From assembly GCF_041080625.1 (NCBI RefSeq), contig NZ_CP163518.1, forward strand, positions 7,991,501-8,055,500: 64,000 nucleotides of DNA, written 5' to 3'. Shown here piece by piece: positions 35,262 through 44,959 of the stretch. The notes under the pieces were generated by a model. It did no database searches. It was not told where the DNA came from and saw only the letters and a list, made by a program, of their open reading frames with translations. The stretch comes from Streptomyces sp. CG1 (lineage in GTDB: Bacteria; Actinomycetota; Actinomycetes; Streptomycetales; Streptomycetaceae). Each line of letters starts with the position of its first letter. Positions within the stretch are counted from its first letter, which is position 1. The translations under genes and the position numbers were made by a program.

Positions 35262-37151
35262 TTGACCGAGACCATCGGCAGGCTCACCGAAGAGACCACG
35301 GAGACGGGGGAGCAGGGGCAGGCGGTGGACGAACTGGCGCCGTACGTGGCGCCGTTGACCGTCCCGCCCGTCCTGCGTCCCGCTGTGGACGACGTCCTGC
35401 GCGAAACCGGGATCGCCGTGCGTCCGACCTGGGTGCGCCTCCATCCGCAGCTGCCGCCGACCCTGATGTGGGGGTACGACGGCCAGGTGCCCGGCCCGAC
35501 CATAGAGGTGCGGCGCGGACAGCGCGTCCGCATCGCCTGGACCAACCGCATACCGAAGGACGCCGAGTACCCGGTCACCTCCGTCGAGGTGCCCGCCCGC
35601 GCGCCCGGCACCCCGCCCGCCTCGACCGAGCCGGGCCGCGAGGGCGTCGAGCCGGACAAGGACGTCGCCGCCCTGCCCGCCTGGACGGTGACCCATCTGC
35701 ACGGCGCCCGGACCGGCGGTGGCAACGACGGCTGGGCGGACAACGCCGTCGGCCACGGCGACGCGCAGCTGTCGGAGTATCCGAACGACCACCAGGCGGT
35801 GCAGTGGTGGTATCACGACCACGCCATGAACATCACGCGGTGGAACGTGATGACGGGCCTGTACGGCACCTACCTCCTCCGTGACGACGAGGAGGACGCC
35901 CTTCATCTGCCGTCCGGGAAGCGGGAGATACCGCTGCTGCTCGCCGACCGCAACCTCGACACCGACGAGGACGGCCGTCTCAACGGGCGGCTGCTGCACA
36001 AGACGGTGATCGTCCAGCAGAGCAACCCGGAGACCGGAAAGCCGGTCTCCGTCCCCTTCACCGGTCCGTACACCACGGTCAACGGCCGCATCTGGCCGTA
36101 CGCCGAGGTGGACGCCGCCTGGTACCGCTTCCGCCTGGTCAACGCCTCGAACGCACGCATCTTCCAGCTCGTGCTGATCGACGAGGACGGCAGTCCGGTG
36201 CCGGGTGCCGTGCACCAGATCGGCAGCGACGGCGGACTGCTGCCGCGCCCGGTGCCGGTCGACTTCGACGGGGACCTGCCCACGCTGACCGCCGCGCCGG
36301 CCGAGCGCTTCGACCTGCTGGTCGACTTCCGTGCCCTGGCGGGCCGCACCCTGCGGCTGGTGAACAAGGGTCCTCACCAGCCGGCGGGCGTGCCGGACCC
36401 GGCCGGAGACGTGCGCTACCCGGCCGTCCTGGAGTTCCGGGTCGGCGAGAGGTGCGAGGAGGACACCTTTGAACTGCCCGAGGTGCTCTCCGGCTCCTTC
36501 CGCCGCCTCACCCACGACCTGCCGCACGGTCACCGCATGGTGCTGCTCACCCCGCCCGCCACCAAGGGCGCCGGCGGCCACCCGGAGATCTGGGAGCTGA
36601 CCGAGGTCGAGGACCCGAGCGGCCTGCAGCTCCCGGCCGACGGCATCGTGCAGGTCACCGGTCCCGACGGCACCACGAAGACATACCGGCGCACCTCCCG
36701 GGCGTTCAACGACGGCCTCGGCTTCACCATCGCCGAGGGCGGCTACGAACAGTGGAGCTTCCTCAACCTCGCGCCCATCGTCCACCCCATGCACATCCAC
36801 CTGGCCGACTTCCAGCTGCTCGGCCGGGACGCCTACGACGTCTCGGGCTTCGACCCGGCCGTCGGCGGCACCCGTACACCTTTGCAGTACGACGCCGGCC
36901 GGACGATCCCACTCGCACCCAACGAGCGGGGCAGCAAGGACGTCTTCCGGGTGCCGGGCAGCCAGATGCTGCGGGTCATGGGCCGCTTCGACGGGGCGTA
37001 CGGTCGGTTCATGTACCACTGTCATCTGCTGGAGCACGAGGACATGGGCATGATGCGGCCCTTCGTCGTCATGCCGGCCGAGGCCATGAAATTCGACCAC
37101 GGCGCCGGACACGCCGGGCACGGCGGCCATGGCGAGGGGCACATGGGCTGA
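35262..37151 (+). CDS. multicopper oxidase, phenoxazinone-synthase/CotA-like
   Basis: A 629-residue laccase-type oxidase that couples oxidation of phenols or aminophenols to oxygen reduction. All copper motifs are present: [30 protein letters not shown] and [14 protein letters not shown] with the axial Met. The protein ends in a His/Gly-rich tail ([15 protein letters not shown]). There is no signal peptide, as in phenoxazinone synthase (PhsA) of S. antibioticus, which also starts with a similar ERL/GRLTEE-type segment. I chose TTG 35262; an upstream TTG-initiated frame would add 16 residues. A role in pigment or spore phenolics is possible. Confidence 0.9.
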   Translation: MTETIGRLTEETTETGEQGQAVDELAPYVAPLTVPPVLRPAVDDVLRETGIAVRPTWVRLHPQLPPTLMWGYDGQVPGPTIEVRRGQRVRIAWTNRIPKDAEYPVTSVEVPARAPGTPPASTEPGREGVEPDKDVAALPAWTVTHLHGARTGGGNDGWADNAVGHGDAQLSEYPNDHQAVQWWYHDHAMNITRWNVMTGLYGTYLLRDDEEDALHLPSGKREIPLLLADRNLDTDEDGRLNGRLLHKTVIVQQSNPETGKPVSVPFTGPYTTVNGRIWPYAEVDAAWYRFRLVNASNARIFQLVLIDEDGSPVPGAVHQIGSDGGLLPRPVPVDFDGDLPTLTAAPAERFDLLVDFRALAGRTLRLVNKGPHQPAGVPDPAGDVRYPAVLEFRVGERCEEDTFELPEVLSGSFRRLTHDLPHGHRMVLLTPPATKGAGGHPEIWELTEVEDPSGLQLPADGIVQVTGPDGTTKTYRRTSRAFNDGLGFTIAEGGYEQWSFLNLAPIVHPMHIHLADFQLLGRDAYDVSGFDPAVGGTRTPLQYDAGRTIPLAPNERGSKDVFRVPGSQMLRVMGRFDGAYGRFMYHCHLLEHEDMGMMRPFVVMPAEAMKFDHGAGHAGHGGHGEGHMG

Positions 37152-37175
37152 GCCACGGCCCCTGGCCGGTGGGAG

Positions 37176-37898
37176 TCACGCCGGCCGAGCGAGCCTGGAC
37201 GACGCATGCTCGGCAGCGGCTCGCGCCAGTGCCCGGATCATCGGGTGCGGGCACGAGCCGTCGCCGGCCAGCTCCGGCTGGAACAGGGACGCCAGGAAGA
37301 AGGGGTGGCCGGGCAGTTCGGCGACCCGGGGGTGACCGTCCTCGTCGTGCCCGGAGAAGCGCAGACCGTGGGCGCGGAGCGTGTCGAGGTGGCGGGAGGG
37401 GCCGTAGGCGCAGAAGTACCGCTCGACCGTGCGCGCCGATCCGATCACCGACTCCGCCAGAGAGCCCGGCTCGATCGTCACCGCGGCCTCATGGCCCACC
37501 AGCGAGCACGCCAGGGGCTCGATGAGCGGGTCCATGGCGTCCGGGTCGTTCTCGGCGTGCGCGACCCCGGTCAGCCCGCACACGTTGCGGGCGTACTCCA
37601 GCAGCGCGTGCTGGAAGCCTCCGCACGTGCCCAGAAACGGAATGCCCTCCTCACGTGCGGTGCGCACGGCCGCCAGGACCCCCGCCTCGCTGCGGTACGG
37701 GCTGCCCGGCAGCACCCACACGGCGTCGAACCCGCCCACCGCGCCCTCCGCCTCGGCGTCCTCGGAGGGAATCCAGTAGGCGTCCAGGACCAGCCGGTCG
37801 CGTTCGGCCAGGGCCTTCAGCAGGAGCGGCACGCGCGTGTGCGAGACAACGCTGGGGGAGCGGTCGCCGACGAGGGCGATGGTTGCGGTGGTGTTCAT
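37176..37898 (-). CDS. glutamine-amidotransferase-fold protein related to CTP synthase C-terminus, catalytic His replaced
   Basis: A 240-residue class-I amidotransferase-like protein beginning MNTTATIALVGDRSPSVVSH. The nucleophile elbow is intact (FLGTCGGFQHALLEYARN), but where the catalytic His-Pro-Glu normally stands the sequence is LFQPELAG, with Gln for His. I believe FQPE is typical of this small family, so it may be a binding or regulatory protein rather than a glutaminase. It is divergent from the LysR gene with a 93-bp gap holding a small palindrome, so that regulator likely controls it. Confidence 0.82.
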   Translation of the reverse strand: MNTTATIALVGDRSPSVVSHTRVPLLLKALAERDRLVLDAYWIPSEDAEAEGAVGGFDAVWVLPGSPYRSEAGVLAAVRTAREEGIPFLGTCGGFQHALLEYARNVCGLTGVAHAENDPDAMDPLIEPLACSLVGHEAAVTIEPGSLAESVIGSARTVERYFCAYGPSRHLDTLRAHGLRFSGHDEDGHPRVAELPGHPFFLASLFQPELAGDGSCPHPMIRALARAAAEHASSRLARPA

Positions 37899-37936
37899 GG
37901 ACCTCATCTTTCGGGCCCACGCTCGTTCACGTCCAA

Positions 37937-37956
37937 CGATGATTACTGCACCATCG
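37937..37956. promoter_or_regulatory. small palindrome in the LysR divergent gap
   Basis: CGATG and CATCG with 10 bases between, in an AT-richer 50-bp patch midway between divergent genes. Size and place fit a LysR-type operator. Confidence 0.4.
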
Positions 37957-37991
37957 ATAAGTATTCCTGATGGAGATGGAATGCTGGGCGC

Positions 37992-38861
37992 ATGGACCCG
38001 CATCTGCTGCGCACCTTCGTCACCGTGGCGCGCCTCGCCTCCTTCTCGGAGGCCGCCCGCGAGTTGGGCTACACCCAGTCCGCCGTCTCCCAGCACATCG
38101 CCGCGCTCGAACAGGACCTGGGCGCGCCCCTGCTGACCCGGCGGCCGGTCGTGCCCACCGCGGCCGGTGACCGGTTGCTGGAGCACGCGGCCCCGCTGCT
38201 GCTGCGCCTGGACGCGGCCCGCGCCGACGTCGTCCGTATGACCGCCGCACCCCAGCACGGCCTGACCCTCGCCACCACCCCGACGGCACTCGGCGCAGGC
38301 GTCCTCGCCGCCCTCCCGCAGGCCGGCGCCACCCTGCGTGTGCTCACCCGCGAGGAGATCCCGGCCGCCGTCGCCACCGGCACCGCCGACCTCGGTCTCG
38401 TCGACGGGCTGGCCGCGCCGAGCGATCCGCTGCGCCTGCCCGACGTGGCGCCGCTGACCACGCACGGCGTCGCCGAGGAACCGGTGAGCGTCCTGTTGCC
38501 CGAAGGGCACCCCCTCGCCGCCAGGACCGGCCTGCGCCTCGCCGACCTCACCGACGCCCGCTGGCTCGACGCGCCCGACGCGGCGCTCCCGCTGGAACAC
38601 CTGCGCGCCGCGACCGGCGGCGGCGCCTTCCGCTCCGCCCTGCGCTACGAGGGCACCGATCTGCACACCCTCACCGCCCTCGCCGCCGCCGGACACGGCC
38701 TCACCCTGCTGCCCCGGCGCGCCGCCACGGCCGTACCCGGCACGGCCGCCGTACCGCTCACCGCACCCCGGGTCGTCCACCGCACGGAACTCGTCCACGG
38801 CGGCCGTCCCGGGGGAGCGGCGGCGGAGGTGGTGCGGAGGTTGGTGGGCTCCGGAGCATGA
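37992..38861 (+). CDS. LysR family transcriptional regulator
   Basis: LysR-type regulator of 289 residues with the N-terminal winged helix MDPHLLRTFVTVARLASFSE, AARELGYTQSAVSQHIAALE and the following linker helix, then a periplasmic-binding-like effector domain. Divergent from the amidotransferase-like gene, its likely target. The effector domain ends shortly after GHGLTLLPRRAA, normal for the family. Confidence 0.92.
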   Translation: MDPHLLRTFVTVARLASFSEAARELGYTQSAVSQHIAALEQDLGAPLLTRRPVVPTAAGDRLLEHAAPLLLRLDAARADVVRMTAAPQHGLTLATTPTALGAGVLAALPQAGATLRVLTREEIPAAVATGTADLGLVDGLAAPSDPLRLPDVAPLTTHGVAEEPVSVLLPEGHPLAARTGLRLADLTDARWLDAPDAALPLEHLRAATGGGAFRSALRYEGTDLHTLTALAAAGHGLTLLPRRAATAVPGTAAVPLTAPRVVHRTELVHGGRPGGAAAEVVRRLVGSGA

Positions 38862-38989
38862 GCGTGTCCCCGCATGCTCGCCCCTGGGGGTAATGACTAC
38901 CCTCCGCCACCCTCCGGCGAGTCTCACTCGTTCGTGTCTCGTGGCGGCCCGCTGCCCCGGGTAGAGCACCAGCCGGAGGCGAGCGAACC

Positions 38990-39565
38990 ATGGAACAGAC
39001 TGCGTTGCGTCCCAAGCCGATGCCCGGCCAGGACCGGCGAGAGACCGGCACCCCCGGCCCCGCCCACCGCCCGCATGCCGCGCCCCGGCGCGGACGGCGG
39101 CTGCGGACCGTGCTGTTGGGCCTGTTCACCGGCACCGTGCTGGTGCTGTCCGGCGTGGGCATCGGCACCGTCGGTGCCACGGTGATCGGTATGAGCAGGC
39201 TCGCCGAGCTGCAACGCCAGGCTCCGTCGGCCGCGCCGCCGGCCAAGGCCACCCCCACCACCCCCGCCGGCACCCCCGGCTCCGCCCCGGCCCACCTGCC
39301 CGGGGCGACCCTGGGCATCGAGGCCGTCGACGCCGACAAGGTGGGTGCGCTGGTCGTGGGCGTGCATGTGCCCGGACCCGGCTATGCGGCCGGTCTGGTC
39401 CGCGGGGACAACGTGCTGCAGTTCGGCTCCGCCCGCGTCGACTCCGCAGCCGACCTCGCCCGGGCGGTGGACCGTACCCGGCCCGGAAAGCCGGTGCTCC
39501 TCACCGTGCGTCACAGCGGCGGGGGCTACCAGCAGTTGGCGGTCGTACCCGGCGTGGTGACCTGA
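38990..39565 (+). CDS. membrane-anchored PDZ-domain protein
   Basis: A 191-residue protein: a basic cytoplasmic N-terminus, one helix (TVLLGLFTGTVLVLSGVGIG), a Pro/Ala/Thr spacer and a C-terminal PDZ fold. The fold starts GATLGIEAVDADKVGALVVG and contains GPGYAAGLVRGDNVLQFGS and TRPGKPVLLTVRHSGG. No protease domain is attached, so it is not a HtrA but probably a binding partner for an envelope protease. AGGCGAGCGAACC lies just before the ATG. Confidence 0.82.
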   Translation: MEQTALRPKPMPGQDRRETGTPGPAHRPHAAPRRGRRLRTVLLGLFTGTVLVLSGVGIGTVGATVIGMSRLAELQRQAPSAAPPAKATPTTPAGTPGSAPAHLPGATLGIEAVDADKVGALVVGVHVPGPGYAAGLVRGDNVLQFGSARVDSAADLARAVDRTRPGKPVLLTVRHSGGGYQQLAVVPGVVT

Positions 39566-39630
39566 GCGGGGTCGACCAGAGCAGCCCATACCCGTCGGCC
39601 TCGCGCCCGTACCGTCCGCCCTCCCGCTGA

Positions 39631-39729
39631 GTGACCCCGGGAAGCCGTTGGCCGGTCACCCCGGAGAATCGGTGGCCGGTCACCGCGGGCAGCCGCCCAC
39701 CGGTCACTCCGGGAAACCCGTTGGTCACC
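39631..39729. repeat. four degenerate 24-bp tandem repeats
   Basis: Units begin GTGACCCCGGGAAGCC, GTCACCCCGGAGAATC, GTCACCGCGGGCAGCC and GTCACTCCGGGAAACC, each 24 bp, followed by a final GTCACC. Unit length is a multiple of 3, so both strands show 8-residue protein repeats, but no ribosome site or conserved protein supports coding. They lie between the PDZ gene and the M24 peptidase gene. Confidence 0.8.
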
Positions 39730-39895
39730 ATCCGCCCCGCGCGCCATGATGGCCCCATGCCGAGTCCCTTCCGCGCCGACCGCAGCCCGCGGGGAACACC
39801 GGCGATCGGCTCGCGTGGCTCTGCCCCCCCGGGCAGGATGCTGCCCGAGACGCCCTCGCCCGTTTCCGCACCCGTACTCGCGCCCGGAGGCCCGG

Positions 39896-41023
39896 ATGAC
39901 CGGTAGTACGCCCGCGCCCTTCACCGCCGCCGACTACAGGGCCCGCATGGAGCGTGCCGCCCGCTCCGCGGCCGACGCCGGCCTCGCGGGGCTGCTCGTG
40001 GCCCCGGGACCGGACATGGTCTGGCTCACCGGCTACACGCCCATCGCCGTCACCGAACGGCTCACCGTGCTGGTCCTCACCCCCGGCCACGAACCCGTGC
40101 TCGTCGTGCCGACTCTGGAGGCCCCGGACGCCGAGCACGCGACCGGCGCGTCCGCGCTCACCCTGCGCGACTGGACCGACGGCAAGGACCCCTACGCCGT
40201 CACCGCCGCCCTCCTCGACGGCCGCGGCCGGTTCGGCATCAGCGACAACACCTGGGCCATGCACCTGCTGGGCTTCCAGCGGACCCTGCCCGACACCTCC
40301 TACGCCGCTCTCACCGACGCCCTCCCCATGCTGCGCGCCGTCAAGGACGCGGCGGAACTGGAACTCCTCGCAGCGGCCGGAGCCGCTGCCGACGCAACGT
40401 TCGAGGAGATCCGGAAGGTTCCCTTCGCCGGCCGCCGCGAGTCCGACGTCGGTCACGACCTCGCGGACCTGCTGCGCCGCTTCGGCCACTCCCAGGTCGA
40501 CTTCACCATCGTCGGCTCGGGTCCCAACGGCGCCAATCCGCACCATGAGGTCGGCGACCGCGTCATCCAGCACGGCGACATGGTGGTCCTGGACTTCGGA
40601 GGCCTGAAGGACGGCTACGGCTCCGACACCACCCGCACGGTCCACGTGGGCGAGCCGGGCGACGAGGAGCGCCGGGTGCACGACATCGTGCGCGAGGCCC
40701 AGGAGGCGGGCTATCAGGCCGTACGGCCCGGCGTGGCCTGCCAGGAGATCGACCGCGCCGCCCGCGCGGTGATCACCGACGCCGGATACGGTGCGCACTT
40801 CATCCACCGCACCGGGCACGGCATCGGTGTCACCACGCACGAGCCGCCGTACATGATCGAGGGCGAGGAACAGCCCCTCGTGCCCGGGATGTGTTTCTCC
40901 GTCGAGCCCGGTATCTATCTGCCCGGCCGCTTCGGGGTGCGCATCGAGGACATCGTCACGGTGACCGAGGACGGGGGCCGCCGCCTCAACAACACCACGC
41001 GCGAGATGGTCATAGTGGACTGA
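39896..41023 (+). CDS. Xaa-Pro aminopeptidase (M24 family)
   Basis: Dinuclear-metal peptidase of 375 residues that removes the residue before proline. The N-terminal creatinase-like domain is followed by the pita-bread domain with all five metal ligands: Asp in MVVLDFGG, Asp in GSDTTRTVH, His in IHRTGHGIGVTTHEPP, Glu in FSVEPGIYLPG and Glu in VRIEDIV. ATG 39896 has GGAGG eight bases upstream. The APH-type kinase follows after 82 bp. Confidence 0.93.
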   Translation: MTGSTPAPFTAADYRARMERAARSAADAGLAGLLVAPGPDMVWLTGYTPIAVTERLTVLVLTPGHEPVLVVPTLEAPDAEHATGASALTLRDWTDGKDPYAVTAALLDGRGRFGISDNTWAMHLLGFQRTLPDTSYAALTDALPMLRAVKDAAELELLAAAGAAADATFEEIRKVPFAGRRESDVGHDLADLLRRFGHSQVDFTIVGSGPNGANPHHEVGDRVIQHGDMVVLDFGGLKDGYGSDTTRTVHVGEPGDEERRVHDIVREAQEAGYQAVRPGVACQEIDRAARAVITDAGYGAHFIHRTGHGIGVTTHEPPYMIEGEEQPLVPGMCFSVEPGIYLPGRFGVRIEDIVTVTEDGGRRLNNTTREMVIVD

Positions 41024-41105
41024 GAGACCACGGACGGACCCAGGAGACACCTCTTCGACGACACCGACGACACCGACGACATCCCGGAACGGCGACGCGC
41101 GATCC

Positions 41106-42044
41106 ATGACCCAGGCACCGACACCCACCGCGGACACCGTCCGCAGGCTGGTCCGTTCGCTGCTCAAGGAGGGCGGCGACGGCACCGCGGGACCCGATGT
41201 GCGACCGGTGACGGAGGGCGGCGAGCACTCCACGTGGTGGGTCGGCACCCGCCATGTGCTGCGGCTCGCCCCCGACCGCGAGGCCACCGTGCGCCAGCGT
41301 CGCGAACTGCGCCTGCGCGACCTGGTACGGCCGCACCTCCCCGTCGCCGTCGCGGCCAGTGTGGCGCACGGCGAGTGGGCACCGGGCCTCGGCTACACGC
41401 TCGACACCGCGATCCCCGGAGGCAGCGCCGAGGAACACGACGTCTCGGCCGTCGGCGAGGCCGACCTCGCCGGACTGCTCACCGGGCTGCGCGCCGTACC
41501 CGTACGGCAGGTCGAGGCGCTCGGCGTGCCGCGTACCGCCCCGCGCTCCCTCGAGGCGCTGCGTCGCATGGCCGTACACGCGGCCGAACGCCTCGCCGCC
41601 GACGACGAGTTCGACGCCGCCCGGCTGCACCAGCTCACCCCGCCCGGCGCGGCCCAGCTCGCCGCGCAGTCCGGCACCGCCGTCCTCGTCCACCACGACC
41701 TCAAGGGCGAGCATCTGGTGGTCAGCGCAGACGGCAGGGTGCGCGGCGTCCTCGACTGGACCGACGCGGCCCTCGGGGACCCCGCCGAGGACATCTCCGG
41801 ACTCGTCCTCGCAGTCGGGTCCGGCGCGGCGGTCCGCGCGGCCACGCTCGCCGGCTACGGCCCCCGCCCCTGCCTGCGTGGCCTGTGGCTGGCCCGCTGC
41901 GACACCGTCGTCCGCCTCGCCGACCGCCTGGAGGGCCGCGACGACAGCCCCCTGCCCCTCCTGCGCACCCAGCTGGAGCGTGCCTGGGAGCCGATCCTGC
42001 TGGAGCGCGTGACGGACTTCAAGGAGGACGAGCAGGAGTCCTAG
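41106..42044 (+). CDS. APH-family phosphotransferase
   Basis: Kinase-fold protein of 312 residues. The catalytic loop is VHHDLKGEHLVVSADG with Asp as base and His where many relatives have Asn; the Mg-binding Asp is in VLDWTDAALGDPAEDISGL. An N-terminal lobe strand HVLRLAPDREATVRQ supplies the ATP-binding part. Such proteins phosphorylate small molecules, only some being antibiotics, and nothing here shows resistance. Its stop (TAG 42042-42044) is followed immediately by a response-regulator remnant. Confidence 0.87.
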   Translation: MTQAPTPTADTVRRLVRSLLKEGGDGTAGPDVRPVTEGGEHSTWWVGTRHVLRLAPDREATVRQRRELRLRDLVRPHLPVAVAASVAHGEWAPGLGYTLDTAIPGGSAEEHDVSAVGEADLAGLLTGLRAVPVRQVEALGVPRTAPRSLEALRRMAVHAAERLAADDEFDAARLHQLTPPGAAQLAAQSGTAVLVHHDLKGEHLVVSADGRVRGVLDWTDAALGDPAEDISGLVLAVGSGAAVRAATLAGYGPRPCLRGLWLARCDTVVRLADRLEGRDDSPLPLLRTQLERAWEPILLERVTDFKEDEQES

Positions 42045-42050
42045 GCTCTG

Positions 42051-42290
42051 TCCGAGGACTCCGTCGATCTCCGTGACGGCCTGGTCGAACTGCTCGGCGC
42101 CCGCGGATGCGGGGTGGCCGCCACCGTCGGGACGGCACCCGGGCTGCTCGCCGCGGTGGTGGAGCACCGGCCGCACGTGGCCGTCGTGGACATCTGGATG
42201 CCGCCCACCCACACCGACGAAGACATCCGGGCCGCCGCCGAGATCCGGGCGCGGACACCCGAGGCCGGCATCGCAGTGCGGCGCCCGTAC
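42051..42290 (+). pseudogene. remnant of a NarL/LuxR-type response regulator receiver
   Basis: The translation in the frame after the APH stop reads SEDSVDLRDGLVELLGARGC, then LLAAVVEHRPHVAVVDIWMP and THTDEDIRAAAEIRARTPE, a clear receiver with acidic pair and phosphoacceptor Asp. It lacks a start and the first strand, and shifts frame near 42270, where AAPVHTVQ-like sequence continues in another frame. The output domain is absent. About 80 of 210 codons remain. Confidence 0.8.
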
Positions 42291-42366
42291 ACACGGTGCA
42301 GGTCCGCCGCCCGGGCGGAGGTTCCCGTCCCGATATCCGTCACCGCCTCAGCCATGCCCTCATCCT

Positions 42367-42405
42367 CGGGGGCCGGCCCACGACGATCGATCGGACCGGC
42401 CCCCG
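42367..42405 (-). terminator. hairpin downstream of treZ
   Basis: CGGGGGCCGG and CCGGCCCCCG form a 10-bp stem around a 19-nt loop, 67 bp past the treZ stop on the minus strand. It could also end plus-strand transcripts of the APH gene. Confidence 0.5.
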
Positions 42406-42471
42406 GGGGCTGGGGGCCGATGAGCCGTCCTGGAGGTCAGGAGCCTGTGGGGCCTTTGTCTTCGCCCCCGC

Positions 42472-44217
42472 TCAGGGCTGGCTGAGGATCACGCACGACT
42501 CTCCGGGGACGTGGAGGAGGCCGTCGGGGCCCGGGGGGTCGACCGGGTCCCAGGCCGCGAGGACCAGGGCGGGGCGGGTGCCCAGGGGAATCGCCGCCGG
42601 TTCCTTGCCGAGGTTCACCGCCACGCGTACGTCACCGCGCCGGAAGGCGAGCCAGCGGGATTCCGCGTCGTACGCCACCCGTGTGTCGGCCAGGTCGGGG
42701 TCGGTGAGGTCCGGCTGCTCGTGCCGGAGCGCGATCAGCCGCCGGTACCAGGCGAGCACGCGCGCGTGGGGCTCGCGTTCCGGTTCCGACCAGTCCAGGA
42801 CGGAGCGGTCCCGCGTCGCCGGGTCCTGCGGGTCCGGTACGTCCTCCTCGGCCCAGCCGTGCGCCGCGAACTCCCGCCGTCGGCCGCGCCGTACCGCCTC
42901 GGCCAGCTCCGGATCCGTGTGGTCGGTGAAGAACTGCCAGGGCGTGCCCGCGGCCCACTCCTCACCCATGAACAGCATCGGCGTGAACGGCGAGGTCAGC
43001 GTGAGCGTCGCAGCGCAGGCCAGCAGCCCGGGGGAGAGATGGGCGGCGAGCCGGTCGCCCTGGGCGCGGTTGCCGACCTGGTCATGGGTCTGGCTGTAGC
43101 CGAGCAGCCGGTGTCCGGCCACCCGCGCCCGGTCCAGTGGCCGGCCGTGATGCCGGCCCCGGAAGCCGGAGTACGTGCCGTCGTGGAAGTAGCCGCCGGT
43201 CAGTGTCTTGGCGAGGGCGGCGAAGGGAGCCTCGGCGAAGTCCCCGTAGTAGCCCTGCGACTCGCCGGTCAGCGCGGTGTGCAGGGCGTGGTGGAAGTCG
43301 TCGTTCCACTGCGCGTGCAGCCCGAGGCCGTGCTCCGCGCGCGGGGCGATGATCCGCGGGTCGTTCAGGTCCGACTCGGCGATCAGGAACAGCGGCCGGC
43401 CCAGCTCCCCGGCCAGGCCGTCCACGGCCGCCGACAGCTCCTCCAGGAAGTGGCACGCGCGCGTGTCGTACAGGGCGTGCACCGCGTCCAGCCGCAGCCC
43501 GTCGATCCGGTAGTCCCGCAGCCATGCCAGTGCGCTGCCGAGGAAGTAGGCGCGCACCTCGTCCGAGCCGGGTGCGTCCAGGTTCACCGCCGCACCCCAC
43601 GGCGTGTGGTGCGTCTCGGTGAAGTACGGCCCGAAGGCGGGCAGATGATTGCCGGACGGGCCCAAGTGGTTGTGCACGACGTCCAGGACGACACCGAGAC
43701 CCAGTTCGTGCGCGCGGTCAACGAAGCGTTTCAGCGCCTCCGGACCGCCGTACGGCTCGTGCACCGCCCACGGCGACACCCCCTCGTAACCCCACCCGTG
43801 CCGCCCCGGGAACGGACACAGGGGCATCAACTCCACGTGTGTGACACCCAGTTCCACCAGGTGCTCCAGCCGGGCGGCCGCCGCGTCCAGAGTGCCCTCG
43901 GGGGTGTACGTGCCCACGTGCAGCTCGTACAGCACGGCACCCGGCAGCCCCCGCCCCGCCCACCCCGTACGCCACGCGTGGCGCCCGTGGTCCACGACGG
44001 CGCTCAGCCCGTCCGGGCCGTCCGGCTGGCGGCGCGAGCGCGGGTCGGGCCGCACGGGACCGTCGTCCAGCGCGAAGCCGTACCGGGCGCCGTCCCCGGC
44101 CTCCGCCTCCCCCGTCCACCAGCCCGCGCGCTCGGGATCGCGCGCCAACGCGCGCGCGGCGCCCTCGCAATGGAGCGTCACTCGGTCTGCCTGCGGTGCC
44201 CACACCTCGAACTGCAC
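42472..44217 (-). CDS. treZ: malto-oligosyltrehalose trehalohydrolase
   Basis: GH13 enzyme that frees trehalose from the end of maltooligosyl-trehalose, the last step of the TreY/TreZ route. The 581-residue protein starts VQFEVWAPQADRVTLHCEG, has a beta-sandwich domain and a catalytic barrel with GLRLDAVHAL (nucleophile Asp), FLIAESDLND (Glu) and GYSQTHDQVGNRA (Asp). GTG 44217 has AAGGGGA at good spacing; an upstream ATG (44298) would add 27 residues with no family match. treY and glgX lie 4 and 8 kb upstream on the same strand. Confidence 0.96.
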   Translation of the reverse strand: MQFEVWAPQADRVTLHCEGAARALARDPERAGWWTGEAEAGDGARYGFALDDGPVRPDPRSRRQPDGPDGLSAVVDHGRHAWRTGWAGRGLPGAVLYELHVGTYTPEGTLDAAAARLEHLVELGVTHVELMPLCPFPGRHGWGYEGVSPWAVHEPYGGPEALKRFVDRAHELGLGVVLDVVHNHLGPSGNHLPAFGPYFTETHHTPWGAAVNLDAPGSDEVRAYFLGSALAWLRDYRIDGLRLDAVHALYDTRACHFLEELSAAVDGLAGELGRPLFLIAESDLNDPRIIAPRAEHGLGLHAQWNDDFHHALHTALTGESQGYYGDFAEAPFAALAKTLTGGYFHDGTYSGFRGRHHGRPLDRARVAGHRLLGYSQTHDQVGNRAQGDRLAAHLSPGLLACAATLTLTSPFTPMLFMGEEWAAGTPWQFFTDHTDPELAEAVRRGRRREFAAHGWAEEDVPDPQDPATRDRSVLDWSEPEREPHARVLAWYRRLIALRHEQPDLTDPDLADTRVAYDAESRWLAFRRGDVRVAVNLGKEPAAIPLGTRPALVLAAWDPVDPPGPDGLLHVPGESCVILSQP

Positions 44218-44407
44218 GGACGGTTCCCCTTCGTCTGTGATGGATCGGCTGCTCACCGTGATGTCTCGCGTCTCCATCGTGCCCGCCCGGACGATCACTC
44301 CGCCTTCGAATATGCCCTTTCCCGGTGGTGTCGTGGCCGTACGCGCAGTTCGGGTCCGATTCCCCGTTTTCTGGACACCCGGGGTTCACTGACCGACAAT
44401 CACCAGC

Positions 44408-44959
44408 GTGACGTCGTCTTTCGAGTTCTCCACCTACCCCGCGCGGCTGTCCGACGCGGAGCGTGACAAGGCGCTGCAGGTGCTGCGGGACGGCGTCGCA
44501 ATGGGCCGGCTCTCGCACGACACGTTCGTGCGCCGCATGGAGCTGGCGCTGGCCGCCCGCCACAGCGACGAACTGGCCGCCCTCGTCGCCGACCTGCCCC
44601 GCGAGAACCGTTTCTCCCGTGCGGTCCTCGGCACCGTGGAGGCCGTCTCCGGATTCACCGTACGACTGCGCCGGGCCTGGCAGGCCGAGCGGCTGCCCAA
44701 GCTGCTGCTGCCGAGCCCCGCGCACACCCACCCGCTGCGCATCGGCCGCGACCCGGCCAACGGGCTGCGCCTGAACCACGAGACCGTCTCCCGTGTGCAC
44801 GCCGAACTGAGCCACCAGGGCGGCATATGGGTCCTGCGGGACCTCGGCTCCACCAACGGCACCACGGTCAACGGCCGTCGCGTGATCGGCTCGGTCGTCG
44901 TCCGAGAGGGCGACCAGATAGCCTTCGGCCGGATGGCGTTCCGGCTCGCCGCGAGCTGA
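44408..44959 (+). CDS. DUF1707 and FHA domain protein
   Basis: A 183-residue cytoplasmic protein. The N-terminal DUF1707 module reads RLSDAERDKALQVLRDGVA and FVRRMELALAARHSDELAAL. The C-terminal FHA domain, a phosphothreonine reader, has LRIGRDPANGLRLNHETVSR, VHAEL and LRDLGSTNGTTVNGRRV. FHA proteins are targets or partners of Ser/Thr kinases; none is encoded nearby. GTG start at 44408. Confidence 0.92.
   Translation: MTSSFEFSTYPARLSDAERDKALQVLRDGVAMGRLSHDTFVRRMELALAARHSDELAALVADLPRENRFSRAVLGTVEAVSGFTVRLRRAWQAERLPKLLLPSPAHTHPLRIGRDPANGLRLNHETVSRVHAELSHQGGIWVLRDLGSTNGTTVNGRRVIGSVVVREGDQIAFGRMAFRLAAS

Noticed and set aside
39631..39729. CRISPR-like array
   Set aside because: Units are directly adjacent with no spacers and diverge too much; no cas genes in the window.
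41058..41085. Three 9-bp CGACGACAC-type units before the APH gene
   Set aside because: Short, simple-sequence, no clear role; too weak to list.
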